From Nepenthes gracilis (Eukaryota > Streptophyta > Magnoliopsida > Caryophyllales > Nepenthaceae), in NCBI GenBank assembly GCA_033239525.1, contig BSYO01000025.1:3940001-4004000 (forward strand): a DNA stretch of 64,000 nucleotides, read 5' to 3'. The position numbers and the translations under genes are program-made. The notes under the pieces are model-generated. The model had not been told where the DNA came from. It was given only the letters and a program-made list of their open reading frames with translations, and did not search any database. Below, one piece after another: positions 24,277-37,440 of this stretch. The first letter of the stretch is position 1, and each line of letters starts with the position of its first letter.

Positions 24277-25211
24277 TGTTAGAATCATTTTTGTGATTGG
24301 TATATTCCGTGGCCATATTTAGTCATGTGTCGATATTCGGTTGTATTTATCGCAATGTTGCATTAACTTATTTTCGTGGCTATCCGTTCCTGGGTTCTAA
24401 GAGTATCGCGCCCGCTGTTTGCCTAATCTGCACTTGAGCCCCGATTCCAGTAGTCTCATGCCTATCGTGCGCTCGCCAGGCGCTCAAGCCTAAAATCCAG
24501 TAACCCTCCGCTCGAAGCTCGCCGCCCTCTCGCTTGAACCCTAGCGTGTTTTTCTCTTGAAACCCTAGATGTGCTCACCAAGTGCTTGAGTGCTGCGTCA
24601 ATGATCTTTTATTTTAAACATGTTTTTTGAGGCTTCTATATATTTCTTCCTTTTTTCAGTTTCCCTACTTTTCGCTAAAACATTTTAGAGCGCTCACTTT
24701 AAGAGAAATCCATCTTCTACTACTTTAATCTTACTCCAATCAGGAAAACCGCAATTATATTATTGTATTTCTTTTGTTAACGTTTTTCTCACCACTTTCT
24801 TTTTACCAATACAACACTCCTACCTATTTACCTTTGTTGGCAATGTTGGTATTATGAAGAAGGGTTCAATGGTGTTTGCTACTTCAAGCGGTACGTAAGA
24901 GAAGATTGACGTGAAGATCAGAAGAAATCCGACTACGTTGCCGCGGACAAAGCCAAGGAGTTCATTGGTAAGGATTACAAGACGGAAATAAGTCGACTAT
25001 GTTAGCGTGTCTATACCATCTGATTTGTAAATTGATTTTCATAGTGAATATTTTCTCTGGCCGTTGAAACCCAGAAGATTTTTCTCAATTGCCGCGGGTA
25101 TCGAGTTTTTTCCTCATCACCAAAAATTACCTCTTATTTATTATTGCTTATTGCCTTACTTTTTGTGTTATTGTTTATACCATTTAAATTTAAATATTCT
25201 TTACGTATATT
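24277..25211 (+). repeat. copia LTR, copy 1 of the 24277/30760 family, 3' truncated
   Basis: Starts TGTTAGAATCA and aligns throughout with 30760-31828. A GC-rich module at 24397-24600 with repeated CGCTCAAGC/CTCGAAGCTCGCC motifs and AAAATCCAGTAA precedes TATATATT at 24637-24644. It stops about 75 bp short of the family's LTR end, abutting RT coding sequence at about 25212. Confidence 0.65.
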
Positions 25212-26585
25212 AGGCTAGTTGTGAATGGCTTCATTCAATGAAAGGGTATTGATTTCGACGAGATCTTTGCACAAGTGGTAAAGATGTCTTCCATTCGAGT
25301 GGTGCTCGGGTTGGCTGCTGTTCTTGACCTCGAGGTAGAACAGATGAATGTGCGGACAGTGTTTCTTCAGGGTGACCTTAAAGAAGAAATCTATATGGAG
25401 CAACCGGAGGGATTCCTTGTCAAGGGGAAGGATAACTTAGTGTGTCATCCCAAGAAGAGTTTGTATGGCTTGAAACAAGCACGAAGGCAATAGTACAAGA
25501 AGTTTAAATTTGTCATGGTAAATCATGGCTATCAGCAGACAACCTCGGATCATTGTGTTTTTGTTCAAACTTTTTCAGATGATGATTTTGTTATTCTTTT
25601 GCTCTATGTAGATGATATGCTAATTGTTGGGCGTAATGCTTTTCGGATCACAGAGTTAAAGCGACGGCTTAGGAAGTCCTTTGCTATGAAAGATTTGGGA
25701 TCGGCATAGCAAATTCTGGGAATTAGAATTTTTTGTGACCGCAAATCAAAGAAGCTATGGATGTCACAAGAGAATTACGTGGAGAAAGCGCTTCAATGCT
25801 TCAATATGAAAAAGGCAAAATCAGTGAGCACACCGTTGGCTAATCACTTCAAGTTAAGCAATTATCAATGTCCTTCTACCGAAGATGAAAAGGCACATAT
25901 GAAAGGCATACCCTATTCTTCAGCTGTGGGTAGACTAATGTATGCCATGGTGTATACGAGACCAGATATAGCTTATACTGTTGGAGTTGTCAGTCAATTC
26001 TTATCAAATCCCGGTAAGGAGCATTGGTCCGCGGTAAAATAAATTCTGAAATATCTTTGAGGAACTTCTAAACAGTGTTTGTGCTTTGGAAGCAACGTGC
26101 CCCTTCTGGTTGGATATACTGATGCAGATATGACGGGTGATGTTGACTCATGGAAATCTACTTCGGGATATTTAGTTATGTTTGCAGGAGGAGCCATTTC
26201 CTGGCAATCGAAATTGCAGAGGTGTGTTGCTCTCTCCACTACTGAAGCGAAATTCATTACTATTACGGAGGCAAGTAAGGAGATGCTATGGATGAAGAAA
26301 TTTATTCGGAAACTTGGTCTCAAGCAGAAACGATATGTGTTGTTTTACGATAGTCAAAGTGCGATTCATCTTAGCAAGAACTCGTTTTTTCACGCCAAAT
26401 CAAAGCATATCAATGTGAGGTATCAATAGGTGCGGAATGTTATTGACACGGATTTGTTGGTACTGGAAAAGATCGGGGTTGAGGAGAATTGATCAGATAT
26501 GATGACCAAGGCATTACAAAAGGGGAAGCTTGAAACTTCCTGTTCAATTGCCGGGATGACGATGAATGGCCCCACACAGTCATGA
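25212..26585 (+). pseudogene. Ty1/copia (Tork/TNT1-94-like) pol pseudogene: reverse transcriptase to RNase H
   Basis: The frame (codons starting at multiples of 3) is open across the whole region except for seven nonsense codons: 25239, 25491, 25707, 26040, 26058, 26427 and 26490. It begins inside RT at RLVVNGF. Then come KGIDFDEIFAQVVKMSSIR, the EEIYMEQPEGF and KSLYGLKQA blocks, the catalytic LLYVDDMLIVG (with its Asp pair), KRRLRKSFAMKDLG, the VSTPL and YSSAVGRLMYAM connection, and RNase H with YTDADMTGD, KSTSGYLVMFAGGAISWQSK and LSTTEAKF, ending with the SIAGM C-terminus. No frameshift is needed, so decay is by point mutation. Four of the stops replace Trp or Arg codons, as expected from C-to-T changes. 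gag, protease, integrase and the RT N-terminus are missing. Confidence 0.9.
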
Positions 26586-26594
26586 GGAAAAGTT

Positions 26595-27306
26595 TGTTGG
26601 GTTATGGGTCACTCCCGTGTGGGCTCATACCCACTTGATGTGGCGGATGGAGGTAAATATCCTCACAGCATGAAGAAAGATCGAGTTGCGCTTGTTGGGC
26701 GTTCGAGCCAAAATTCCAGTATGTCTCCGTCCGCTGTGTGCCGAATGGCGCTCTAGCGGGAATTCGAGTAAGCCCGCCGCTCGCTGAGCACTGGCCTGCG
26801 CCCGCTGCATGCTCGACAGGCACTCGAGCGCACGCCAATTATATAAAACGCGTACTTTTCGTTTTTAGGTCAATTCAATTAATTGGAGCGCCGTTCCAGA
26901 GGAGAAAAAGAGAAAAAAGAGAGAGAAGAAGAAGAAGAAGAAGAGGAAGATTTGAGCCTCCGTTTAGATTTTCAATCAAATTTCAGTCTTTAATAATTAC
27001 ACGTACGAGGTTCTTACTGCTGTGAATAATATCTGTCGGGTTTTATCTCTACTCTTATTCTTTATACTTCTTATACAAACTGTCCAAAGTTAATTGATAT
27101 TGATTCTTGCGATTTGTGGTTTGTGTAACCGATCAACTACTGCTAGTGAAAATTTCGGACTCTGTATCCCGTGATTTTTCTCCATCGGTTCATAGGGAGT
27201 TTTCCACATAAAACTTGGGTCTTTTTTGTTTGTGATTGCTTATTGTGTGCTTAATATCATCTACCACATATTTTCTCGCTGTTTAAACAAGTTTTTAATT
27301 TTAACA
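26595..27306 (+). repeat. 3' LTR of the Tork-like copia element
   Basis: Starts TGTTGGGTTATGGGTCACTC ten bases after the pol stop and a short purine tract (GAGGAAAAGT), and ends TTTTAACA. GC-rich module 26685-26836 has GGCGTTCGAGCC, CGCTCGCTGAGC and GGCACTCGAGCGCACG, directly upstream of TATATAAAAC (26840-26849). An (AAG)n-rich leader follows near 26900-26950. The CCGTGATTTTTCTCCATCGG...GTTTTCCACATAAAA block is the usual copia U5. Confidence 0.7.
26680..26850 (+). promoter_or_regulatory. GC-rich CTCGAG-type module and TATA box of the Tork LTR
   Basis: At least four partial copies of a (T/C)TCGAG-containing decamer, interspersed with AAAATTCCAGTA-like spacers, end about 10 bp before the TATA box. 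The same design occurs in the LTRs at 14789, 21330, 24277, 30760, 38728, 39541 and 41967. Confidence 0.5.
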
Positions 27307-27386
27307 GTTAGACCAACATATTTGAGGTGCATTTTCAATAATTATAGGTCTGTCAGTTCATAATGTAAGGTTATATAAACCTTTAA

Positions 27387-27699
27387 GGTGGTGTTTGGTT
27401 GGAGGGAATAAAAATTCTATTCCCTCCTTATTCTTGGTGGAATAAGAATTCCACCGTTTGGTTGCAAAGTGAGTTGGGAATAACAATTTCCGAAGGAATA
27501 GTTATTCCTTGATTACAAGGAATAACTATTCCTTGATGCCACTAGGTTTTTTTTATTCCTTGTTGGGAAGGAAAAGAAATTCCCACCCAACTTTTTAATT
27601 AACCCAAATTTGCCCTCAATTATTATTATTATTTTATTTTTATTACTATTATTATTACTATTATTATTATTATTATTATTTTTATTTTTATTACTTTTA

Positions 27700-27764
<65 letters not shown>

Positions 27765-27928
27765 TTTTATTATTATTATTATTATTATTATTTTATTATT
27801 ATTATTATTATTATTATTTTATTATTATTATTTTTTATTATTATTTTTATTACTTTTATTATTATTATTATTATTTTATTATTGTATTATTATTATTTTA
27901 TTATTATTATTATTATTTTATTATTATC

Positions 27929-27961
<33 letters not shown>

Positions 27962-28233
27962 GTATTTTTATTACTATTATTATTATTATTATTATTATTC
28001 TTCTTCTTCTTCTTCTTATTAATAAGGGTAAAAGTGTTATTCTGATAAATTCTCACCTAATTTCTCATACAATTCTACAAACCAAACATGAAAATATAAA
28101 TTCCCAACTAATTCTATTTACCAACAACCAAACATAAGAATTATAATTCCCAACTCTATTCCCATCTAATTCTATTCCCTGGGAATAACTATTCCATTCC
28201 CACCTTATTCCATTCCAGTAACCAAACGTGCCG
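27387..28233. mobile_element. Tourist-like (PIF/Harbinger) MITE with an internal ATT expansion
   Basis: The ends are GGTGGTGTTTGGTTGGAGGGAA and, inverted, CGGCACGTTTGGTTACTGGAA; GTTTGGTT is perfect and the outer bases partly match. TAA flanks both sides (27384-27386 and 28234-28236), the TWA-type TSD of this superfamily. Internal arms contain repeated GGAATAACTATTCC palindromes, including a perfect 18 bp inverted repeat (27493-27510 and 27517-27534). No transposase. About half of the length is microsatellite. Confidence 0.75.
27620..28018. repeat. about 400 bp imperfect (ATT)n microsatellite inside the MITE
   Basis: ATT/TTA units broken by TTTTA and TTTATTACTTTT interruptions. It creates a spurious 175-codon ORF of Ile and Leu (27610-28137), which is not a gene. 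Confidence 0.9.
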
Positions 28234-28236
28234 TAA

Positions 28237-30759
28237 ATGTCTTCTTAATGAAGTATGATATGTTTATCTTTAGGTTCGATGTGGCTAGAGATGACATGCT
28301 GGGGATTACGCTTGAACATCAAGACAAAAATTAAGTAGAAGTGATATTTATTGGTTTTCATAATAACTTGTAGTTTTATTGTTTTAAAGTATTAGAAGTA
28401 AAGTTAGTTAAACGGTAAAATTAATAATAATTAGGTAAAATCATACAACGTCAGTATGCGTGGCGACATTCAAACATTAGAAGAATCAATTTAATTTAGT
28501 CTAGTATTAGATTTGGTAGTAGGTAGCATCGTTTTATGAGTCATAGGACTCAGTATGCCATCATGTGCTAGTGTGTTGATAGTAGTCGGATATTTAGAGT
28601 GTCCACGAATTTTTCTCGTTTTTCTTCAGTGATGACTTTTTTTATGTGAGTTTTAATCGTGTGAGTGTAGTGTTTATATGTACCAAATGACTTTTATCAT
28701 TTTAGTTGTGAAATTATTTTACATTATACTCGATTGTGTGACATACGTTTTTGATTTTTACTGTCAATGTAAAGAAGATTTTATAAAAATATTATGGTAT
28801 CAAGAAATATGAAACCTATGATACCTTAATAAAGTCAATAATTATTAAATATTGATTTTTATATCGTAGTGATGTTGAGGTATATTGCCTAATGTGAGGG
28901 ATACTTACAGATATATGACTACCATATAGTTTGATATTATAGGATATTATGATAAGAGACATTGGATTTGACATGTTAAAATAATTCTTATAATTTGTTA
29001 GGTGGATGAAATGTATGTTAATGAGATGTTTATACTTTATTTGATAAAGTCTCGATAGATTATAAATTTAGTCTCATATAAAATTTTTGAGTATCAATTA
29101 TCTCGTGGTACATGCCTAATTATCAATGATAAACATATACAACCTTTGATTTACAATGGCAAAATAAGATTCAAGAGATCTTTATGATATATTATTATTA
29201 TTGATATATCTTAAGTTTACAATTTAGTAGAATCCACGAGTTACATGAAATAGAATCTCCATTGGATTCAATGAGATGTAGATTATGTGAAACCCATGAT
29301 ACTTTTTTTTATTTGGTACATAGGTTGTTCATGCTGTATTCCTCATGATGTTAGACTTTGAAAAACTTGTCTATTATTGATGAGATTTAAAATTTGTAGA
29401 ATCCTTTTATTTTTATAGTACGAGGATTTGGTGGGACCAATCCTCGTATTAATTTTGAGTCATAATTACGACAAATTAAAAAATTTCGGATAGAGTTTAT
29501 CATTGGAATTTATATCATTGTAGTAGCTTTGATATTTTTTATATTATATTTCAAGATATTTATTATTTATCATTGGATTTATCATTAGATTTTATTTGTT
29601 CTTGATTCAAATTGATTATATAGTGCTAGTAGAGGATCCTACACTTGTTACATAACTTTTTGATAGAGAGAATTTTGAGGATTGATAATTAACATTTCAT
29701 TTGGTGACAGCTATGTTATATTTTGATAGAGATTTAACTGTTTTTTTTCGATTATGACCCCTAAATTCTGATAATTTTTATTATCATGAATATTTGTTCA
29801 ATGTATTAATGAGATAATAATTTTAAAATTAAATATTTTAAAATTATGATAAATATTTAATTGTTTATATTTTGATTTTTTGTATAAATGAATTTAGGCC
29901 TAATATGATGATTCGGGCTCAAGTCGCCACATAAAGCACGAGCCAATACCACTGAGATATTTTAGGGTAAAGAACCCTGTTCACAGGTGGTGACTATTAC
30001 CTTGTAGTGGTGCCAAACTATTATTTTGCAGAATTTTTTTTAGTTTTTCTTTAAAATGTGTGTTAAAAAAATCAAGAAAAGAAAAAAAAAATCTTGAAAT
30101 TCCAGTTTGATAAAACAGAAACCCTAGATTCAGAAAATCCATCCCCTCTTAGCCGGAAACTTTTTAGCTTGCCTCCCCCTTGGTTTACTCACTTCCATTT
30201 TATTGGCAAGACACCTACAAGGGGATTTTTCGTTGGTTGGCTGAGGTTGGCCTAGGCCAAACATGTCACAAGATTTAATTGGAAGAGTGACTCGGGCCAT
30301 ACCGAGTGGGGTCAGCTTTTCCCAAGTTGCTGCCTCACTTGGGGCCAGCTTTGTACCCAAGCACCACATCTAGGCTATTTCCTTGTTAGGTGCTTGAATC
30401 AGCACCCGACTAGGCACCACACCCAAGCCGGTTACTAACACACAGCCACATGTTGTGAGACATATTTGTCCGTGTTAGTTTTTCCTCTGTGACAGGTCTC
30501 AACCATGCGACAAGGTGTCATGTATTCCTGCTAGATTTGGACCTAATTAATTTTATATGATCCCTATAGAAATGATCCAAAATTGTTTTTATTATTAAAA
30601 TGTATTGTATTAAATTGAATAAAATGATAAAAATATTATTATAATCTACACTATTAATTATAAGTCAAGAGTTTATTGTGACCATTGTTGGTATAAAGGG
30701 ATGCTAAAAGTTTATTTTCACTTGTTTAATTGGATTAAGTTACAATTCTATTTCAACCT
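28237..30759. other. AT-rich spacer with LTR-like and GC-richer patches, no gene
   Basis: The start (TTTATCTTTAGGTTCG near 28265) resembles the U5 motif of the gypsy LTR at 17043, so part may be decayed LTR. A GC-richer island at 29900-30530 contains the ORF 30130-30369 (minus), which has no recognisable domain. Nothing in this interval can be called a gene. Confidence 0.45.
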
Positions 30760-31828
30760 TATTAGGGTCATTTTTATGATTGGCACATTTTGTGACAATA
30801 TATATATATATTACATCAATGTTAGGTTATATATTGTCGAAGTGCTGTACATCAACATTCATCCGTTGCTGTCCGTTTCGACTTCCATGGATATCGCGTC
30901 TACCGTGTGCTCTCCAACCGCTCAAGCCCAAAATTCAGAAGCCCGTGCTCTCTGTGCACTCTCTACCCGCTCGATCCTAAAAACCAGAAGCATTATGCTC
31001 GCCGTGCGTTCTCCAGGTGCTAGAGTGCAAAATCCATAAAGGGCTCGCTCGTTGCTCCTCGCCCCAGCGCTCGAGCTCACGTAGGGTTTCTCTAAAAACC
31101 CTCTGTGCGCTCGCCGTGTTCTCGAGTTGCGCTCAAGCACCGCATCAACGGGCAATTTTTTAAATGCGATTTTTGCGCTCTTCTATAAATACTTGTCTTA
31201 TAATTTTGAAACCCTAGGACTCTTGGCAGATCAACTTCGTGTCCCATTTGAAAAGAATCTTGTTCATACTCCATTGATCTCATTTCTTTTGAGAAAACTA
31301 AAAGTTACAACATTGAGCTTCATATTATAAGAAGTTTTCTTTGCATCTTCTCATTACCATTCAAATACTTCCATCCTTCTACCTTTGTTGGAGACGTCGG
31401 TACGTTGAAGAATGAGACTCGATCGTATTCGGCAATTCAAGTAGCTAAAGAGGAAAGATTGAAGTGAAGACCGAAAAGTATCCGGTTCCGTTGCTGCGGG
31501 CAAATCCAGGGAGTTCTTTGGTAGGGATCACAAGACGGAAGTAAGTCGACTAGGTTAGTGTATTGTTACAACCTGGTCTGTAAATTGATTTTCATAGTGC
31601 ATTGCTTCCCCAGCCGTTAAAGCCCGGAGGATTTTTTTCGATTATCATGGGTATTGAGTTTTTCTTTATCACCAAAAATCGTGCCTTTTTATTATTATTT
31701 ATACTCGTTTATATTTTGCATGCTTGTTAGTTTTATTGATATCTAGAAATAAATATTCTTTACGTGTATTGAATATTTAATTTTTACTACTTTCGTTATT
31801 TTTACTAGGGTCAAAACTTGATTATACA
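30760..31828 (+). repeat. copia LTR, copy 2 of the 24277 family, complete
   Basis: Aligns with 24277-25211 from its first bases (TATTAGGGTCA against TGTTAGAATCA) to ATATTCTTTACGTGTATTG, then continues to TTATACA at 31828. GC-rich module 30892-31150 with CCGCTCAAGCCC, CGCTCGAGCTC and TTCTCGAGTTGCGC precedes TATAAATA at 31184-31191. The following ATTTAGGACAT is at best a very weak PBS. No TSD was found. The short ORFs over the module are chance frames. Confidence 0.6.
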
Positions 31829-34800
31829 ATTTAGGACATAAAGTCCTTTTTTCAAACCTTATTTCAATTGGATCTCAACAGCAATTCAATTGCCGATGCT
31901 GACCCAACTATAATTGCTACCCCTCCATCGGATGCCGTAAAACCATCATTATCACCAACCACCTCTACCATCCACGAACAATATAAATACACCATATAAA
32001 ATACTTAATGTGGATATTGTCCGCTTTGGGTTATACACGCACGCAGTTTTGTTTGCGCAGGTTCTTTAAACAACGTCCAGCATATGCCCCCCCAAACGCG
32101 TATATCACGACTTTTATAAGATTTTATTAATCAACGATTAAGGTTTTATTATCGGTCGAAATAGTTATTCCCCAACAAGCTAGTCAACTTATGATCTATT
32201 TTTATCTTATTCCTAATAAATTTTACTACTCATTTTCATTATATTTTGTTATTATTTTATTTTAATGACTAGATATATAGTTATTAACATGAAAAAGCAT
32301 TAAATAAAATGGGAAATTATCCTATATTATAAGGATAAGAATCTAGAAAGTAGGAGTTTGGAGTGAGCGCCATGTGTGGCGTGGAAGAATATAAAGCAAA
32401 TGGAGGCCAACACCACCACTTCAACAAACGCGAGCACCGAAAGTTCAGAGAAGAGGGTTTTGATATTTATTTGTAGTTACTGTCATATTTTAATCATATT
32501 TAAAATTATCAAATTATTATATTATTCCATATATAATCATATAAAATTAAATAAAAAATAATGTGTCTAAATTCATAATTATGTTCTTTTTACAAAAAAT
32601 GGAGAACCCATTTCTCCCAATCTTATCTTCTCTCAAACTTTCAATAAGAGTGTTAAAAATATTTCAAAAAATAAATCTCATATTATTTATCATCCTGTTA
32701 ATTATTGTGGTATATAAGATTCAAATCAAAAGATTCAAATATCAGACTCGACTCTATTCAGATGACTATTCAGATCTCAAACACATATCAAAGGGTAATA
32801 TAATTTTTATTCAATTATCTATTTTATATGAATTAATAGATAAAATATTATATTATTAAGAGTATTTCAAGATATGTTGAAAAATATTATACTAACACTT
32901 CTTTTATATTATAATTGTAAGGGATATTAAATATTAGTAATGTTTTTATTTGTCACTAATTACTTTTAATAATAAATAAAACTTAGGTCAATTAACTAAT
33001 TAATTTTGTCACTAATAATAAATACATACACATATTTTAATACTACTTACTCATAAAGTGTTAATTTCTGTAATTTATACACAATCTAAAGATTAAAATG
33101 GGACATATTTTAAGATCTTCTACCAAGACATTTGAATAATGCAGTGCATGTTATAGGGCAAAACATATGCTATGAAAATAAATTATTGTTATTTTTAATG
33201 GCATCGTGTGACTTTTCATCTCTTGAATTTTATAAGTTTGGGCCATATAGAATTAAACTCGTAATTATTGATATAATTACGATGTCTAAAAGTTATTATT
33301 ATTATTATTATTAATTTGTGTGGATTAAAAAATGGAGGGGGATTATATAAAGTGAGGGGGAAAGAATGAATAATTGAGTAGAGGAAGGAGGGAGGAGTAG
33401 GAGACAAAAAGGCTAATAATTGATGTAAATTTTGAGGACTCAAATTTTTGGTTGATGTAACACCTTACAATGCCAGCCTTTTTATAGGCAATAAAAGCAA
33501 AGCCATTACGTGAAGCAAATCGATAAAATAAATAAATAAATTTGACTAACAATAGTTCAAAGAAACGTGAAGCCAAACCATCAAAATCATATTACTTTTT
33601 GATAATTGAAGAAGGCAAAGATTAAAATCTATAATTGTCAATAATTTGAAAAAAAAAAAAAGAGAGAGAGAGAAGTTGATTTTTTAAACTTCGTACTTAT
33701 AAGTAATTGATGTATATTAATATAAAGATATACAATACACTCCATTGTTTGGAAAATATGAAAAAATAAAATAAAATAATCATTCATTCTTTTTTCTTTC
33801 TTTCTCTTCTTTTTCTCTCACTGACAGTACCCTCTGATTTAAAAAATGCAAATAGTTTTTCTAAAAATATATCGACACATTTTTATACTTCAAGCCACGT
33901 TCAAGGGCTCGTCAGGCGTTGTTCGAGGGCAAGCGCGAAAACACTCCTCGTTCGTACCGCTAATCAACATGTTAAATGAGTATTGATCCATATAGAAGTG
34001 ACTCATAACCCAATAAATAAAGTATAAAAGAGCCGTAAGGGCAACTATTATTGGCCACCATATAAAAATCCTTTATAAATTAGAGTTTAAATTTTTTATT
34101 ATTTGGTGACCTACATATGTTAATATAATATTTTAAGAATATAATCTAAGATCTAATCTATCTATTCTTTTATAGAAGGCGGAAAGTTTTTATTCTATTC
34201 ATTAACAAAAATAACAGACTTTAGAAAATGATTATCAATTAGGAAATTTGGCTACTTCAATACCGACCTTTCATTCATAATTAAGATTGATAGAGTCATT
34301 ATTTTATGTCACACACAAAGTGTCCCGTAATCACGCTTCCTTGTGTTTCTATTGGTGCTCATATTACACCATTCGACACTCTCAGAAGCCTGCTATGAGC
34401 CTTCCCACACTGTCTGCCCTCATTGAACCTTCCTTGTTGGGTTGGGTAATTGTGGGGCCACCTGATTTTATTTGATTTTTTTCATAAACTATATGCACAA
34501 AAGATTATTTGTTCTAAGTAGTCACCTTATTCATCTTGATTAGTAATGCAATAAGTCATCTTTGTTGCTCAATTCTTAGAGAACAATGTACAACGGAAGT
34601 ATATAAAATAACATAATTGATGCATATCCAGAAACGGGGTTAAGCTAAATAGCTTTGAAGCAAGCCCTTCTTCTAAGAATTGAATCATGCATACCATTAA
34701 TACAAATAGAAATTTACAAGTCAAAATAACTCTTAGAATGCCCCATGAGTTTAAGTTAGCACATACTAAATAAAATAGCATGTAAAAACTTAGAAGATTA

Positions 34801-37440
34801 ACTATATATTTTTTTTTTTGACAAAATTAACAATAGAATGAGAAAATAAGTATCAGATCTTCTAAAGAATAACTTCTGTGACCTAGAAGTGGCCATTGAA
34901 GAAGGACGAATTAGAATATTTTTGAATACTTTCTCCAAAATAGATAATTATATTCTTTCGATTAAAGTAACTTGAAGTTAAGATTAACACGTTTTTCTTT
35001 TGACAAGAAGCAAAGAAGAGAATGAGAGAAATTACTTAGACTTTACTATAGTTATATGTAGCAAACTTAGGTGAGTACTAACTCATTTGAATTTGTTGAA
35101 TTCTAGCACAGGAGCCTCATATCATAGAGGCAGTAGGCCTACAATCAAATTAAGATATTAGCATATTTTAGTATGAATAATGTAAATTTTTAGTCAATTG
35201 ACTAACTTTTGAATTACAGCTACCTTGTTGACATTAATCTAGCACGCGGTATTCAGAAATATTTAGGTCGTTAGTAATAGTTTTTTAATAAATTATTTCT
35301 GATATTTTAATAATCTGTTATTATAAATCATCAGATATCTTGATCTTCAAACACCCAAATCTTTGACATTTGAAATTTTCAACAGTTCGAGCTTTGATCT
35401 CTGGAGTTAGATCTCAGATTTAGAGCATCAATTCAAATATAAATATTACTGTTTTTTTTTATTTTTGTTAAATCCATCAATAAGTATAATATTATTATAT
35501 AGTATGAGTTAAATAACCAATGTATAATAATCAATCAAACATAACACATAGTTTACAAAAAAATATATTTATCTTTTAATAATTAATAATAGTGTAGGTA
35601 AGATTTTTTAGTTTTGATATATCTAATAGTATAGGGACCTTTGAGTGATACCATTTATTAATTTTAAATTTTTTAAAATAATATAATATTAATTTATTAG
35701 TTTATTATTACTTAAATTTAAATAAATAAGTTATCATATTATTAAAAATAAATAAAAAATATACTTATAATATCACTTTTACTATATGAAATTTTCTGTC
35801 GGCTAAAGTTTAAAGATGCCATTACGTCTTGTCTTGAATATATATTAAATTCTATTCATATCCACAGTACAAAAGACGAGCCACCAACTACTCTTGCGAC
35901 CTTTTAAAACTTTAAAAATTATCATCTCAATAATTTTTAATATTTAAATTTTACAGTTAATTAATATTGATATTTTAAAAATTTTTTAAAAAATTGAAAA
36001 ATAACCACGTTTGAAATATTTTTAATTTAAAATATTGTTGAAAACTTCGAGCCACGAAAACATTGATGAAGAACGCAGTTATTTCGAGAACTTATAAAAT
36101 GCATTTATTATATAGTAATGCTGCTAATTATATTTTATTTATAATTTATTTATAAATTATTTTAATTTTCAAATGGCCATAAATATAAAAAATATATTGT
36201 AAATAAATTATAAATAAATAAAATAATTAGAAATCTACTTTGATCATCTTTAAATTATTTTTAATAATGTAATTGTTATTAATTTATCGATATTAATGAG
36301 CCCAAATAAAAAATAAAAATAAATAAATAAATAATATCTTATTAAAATATATTTCAAAAATTACTAAAGTTTATTTAAAGATATTTTTCTTTTGTCATAA
36401 ATTTTTTTCTTCTAATTTACGCCTCCACCCCAAAAAAAAAACAAGAAAATGTATTTATAATATTTATTTTATTTTATTTTATAATATTAATATTTATAAA
36501 ATATTAAATCTAATATAAAAAAAATTTAATAAAAATAAATATTTAAATAAATTATTTAATATTTAAATTTTAGTCATTAATTTCTTTTAAATTTAATAGG
36601 CTAGATGAGAGAAGTATGATCCTACGTAATAAGACGCGTGTAATATTTTCTAATTTTATAAACAAAAAGTATTTTTTTTTATTTATTTTTTCTAATTTTA
36701 TTTTTAACTTTATTTTTTTTTACAATTTTACCATTCACTTTTATTTTTTGTAATTATTTCATGCTTCATGAAATTTTATTTTCCAATCATACAAATTAAA
36801 ATCCAGCAAAAAGTTTTATTTTCTATTTTAAAATCTTTGAATTCAGGATGTCCAACGATTATTATTTATTTTTTTAAAAATATAAAATTAATTTTTAGAA
36901 ATTTTTAAATACTAAAATATTAAACATCCATATTATAAAAAATAAACAAAAAATAATTACCATATTTTTAATTTTTTACAAAAATTAAATTTTAGCCGTT
37001 AGATCACGGATCCAATAGCACATAGGCAGAAGCAGCCCCCCCTTCTTACCCAGTTGGAGTAGTTGCTGGATGGTGACCTCCCCAGTGGTGAATTGCCTTA
37101 TAAAACTGACAAATATTTAATAATTTATTAAAATAATTAAAAATTATAATTATATATTATTTTATAATATTTTATTAAAAATTATTTTTTTAACAAATTA
37201 GTTTTTGAACAGAAGAAAGCTATTTATATATTAAAAAATCTATTCTCTTTTTATTTTAAAAATAATAAAATTATCTGTCATATATATTGTGGATAATAAT
37301 AAATGATTTTTTGAATAAAAATAGTAGTTTTGTTTAGATTTGATTAGAAGGAGTTTATTAAATTTCCTATATTTTTTCTAAGTATTAAGGATTTTTTTAG
37401 AAAAATTGTAATGGACAATCTATACATAAAATTTTGCCTC
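31829..37440. other. long AT-rich spacer, no gene recognised
   Basis: Mostly 70-80% A/T by eye. It includes a (TTA)n run at 33293-33314 and an AT-rich inverted repeat with arms of about 30 bp at about 36122-36153 and 36203-36232. GC-richer patches lie near 33895-33960 (with TCGAGGGCAAGCGCG), 34290-34460 and 37000-37090. The 98-codon hydrophobic frame at 32563-32859 is composed of AT-biased codons and is not credible as a gene. Confidence 0.5.

Noticed and set aside
27610..28137. 175-codon ORF rich in Ile and Leu
   Set aside because: It is a direct translation of the ATT microsatellite inside the MITE; no start context, domain or normal composition.
30701..31039. overlapping ORFs at 30701-31330 on both strands
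   Set aside because: They lie in the GC-rich U3 module of a copia LTR, where stop codons are rare by composition.
24397..31150. GC-rich decamer arrays as a CRISPR-like or satellite array
   Set aside because: Units are degenerate, spacers are not unique sequences of constant length, and the setting is a plant LTR promoter.
24277..31828. a single full-length copia element bounded by the 24277 and 30760 LTRs
   Set aside because: The pol between them has its own, different 3' LTR, the first LTR is truncated, and the outer flanks TATTT and ATTTA give no convincing TSD.
32563..32859. 98-codon hydrophobic ORF that could be a membrane protein
   Set aside because: AT-biased codons in AT-rich spacer, no recognisable motif, no promoter or splice context.
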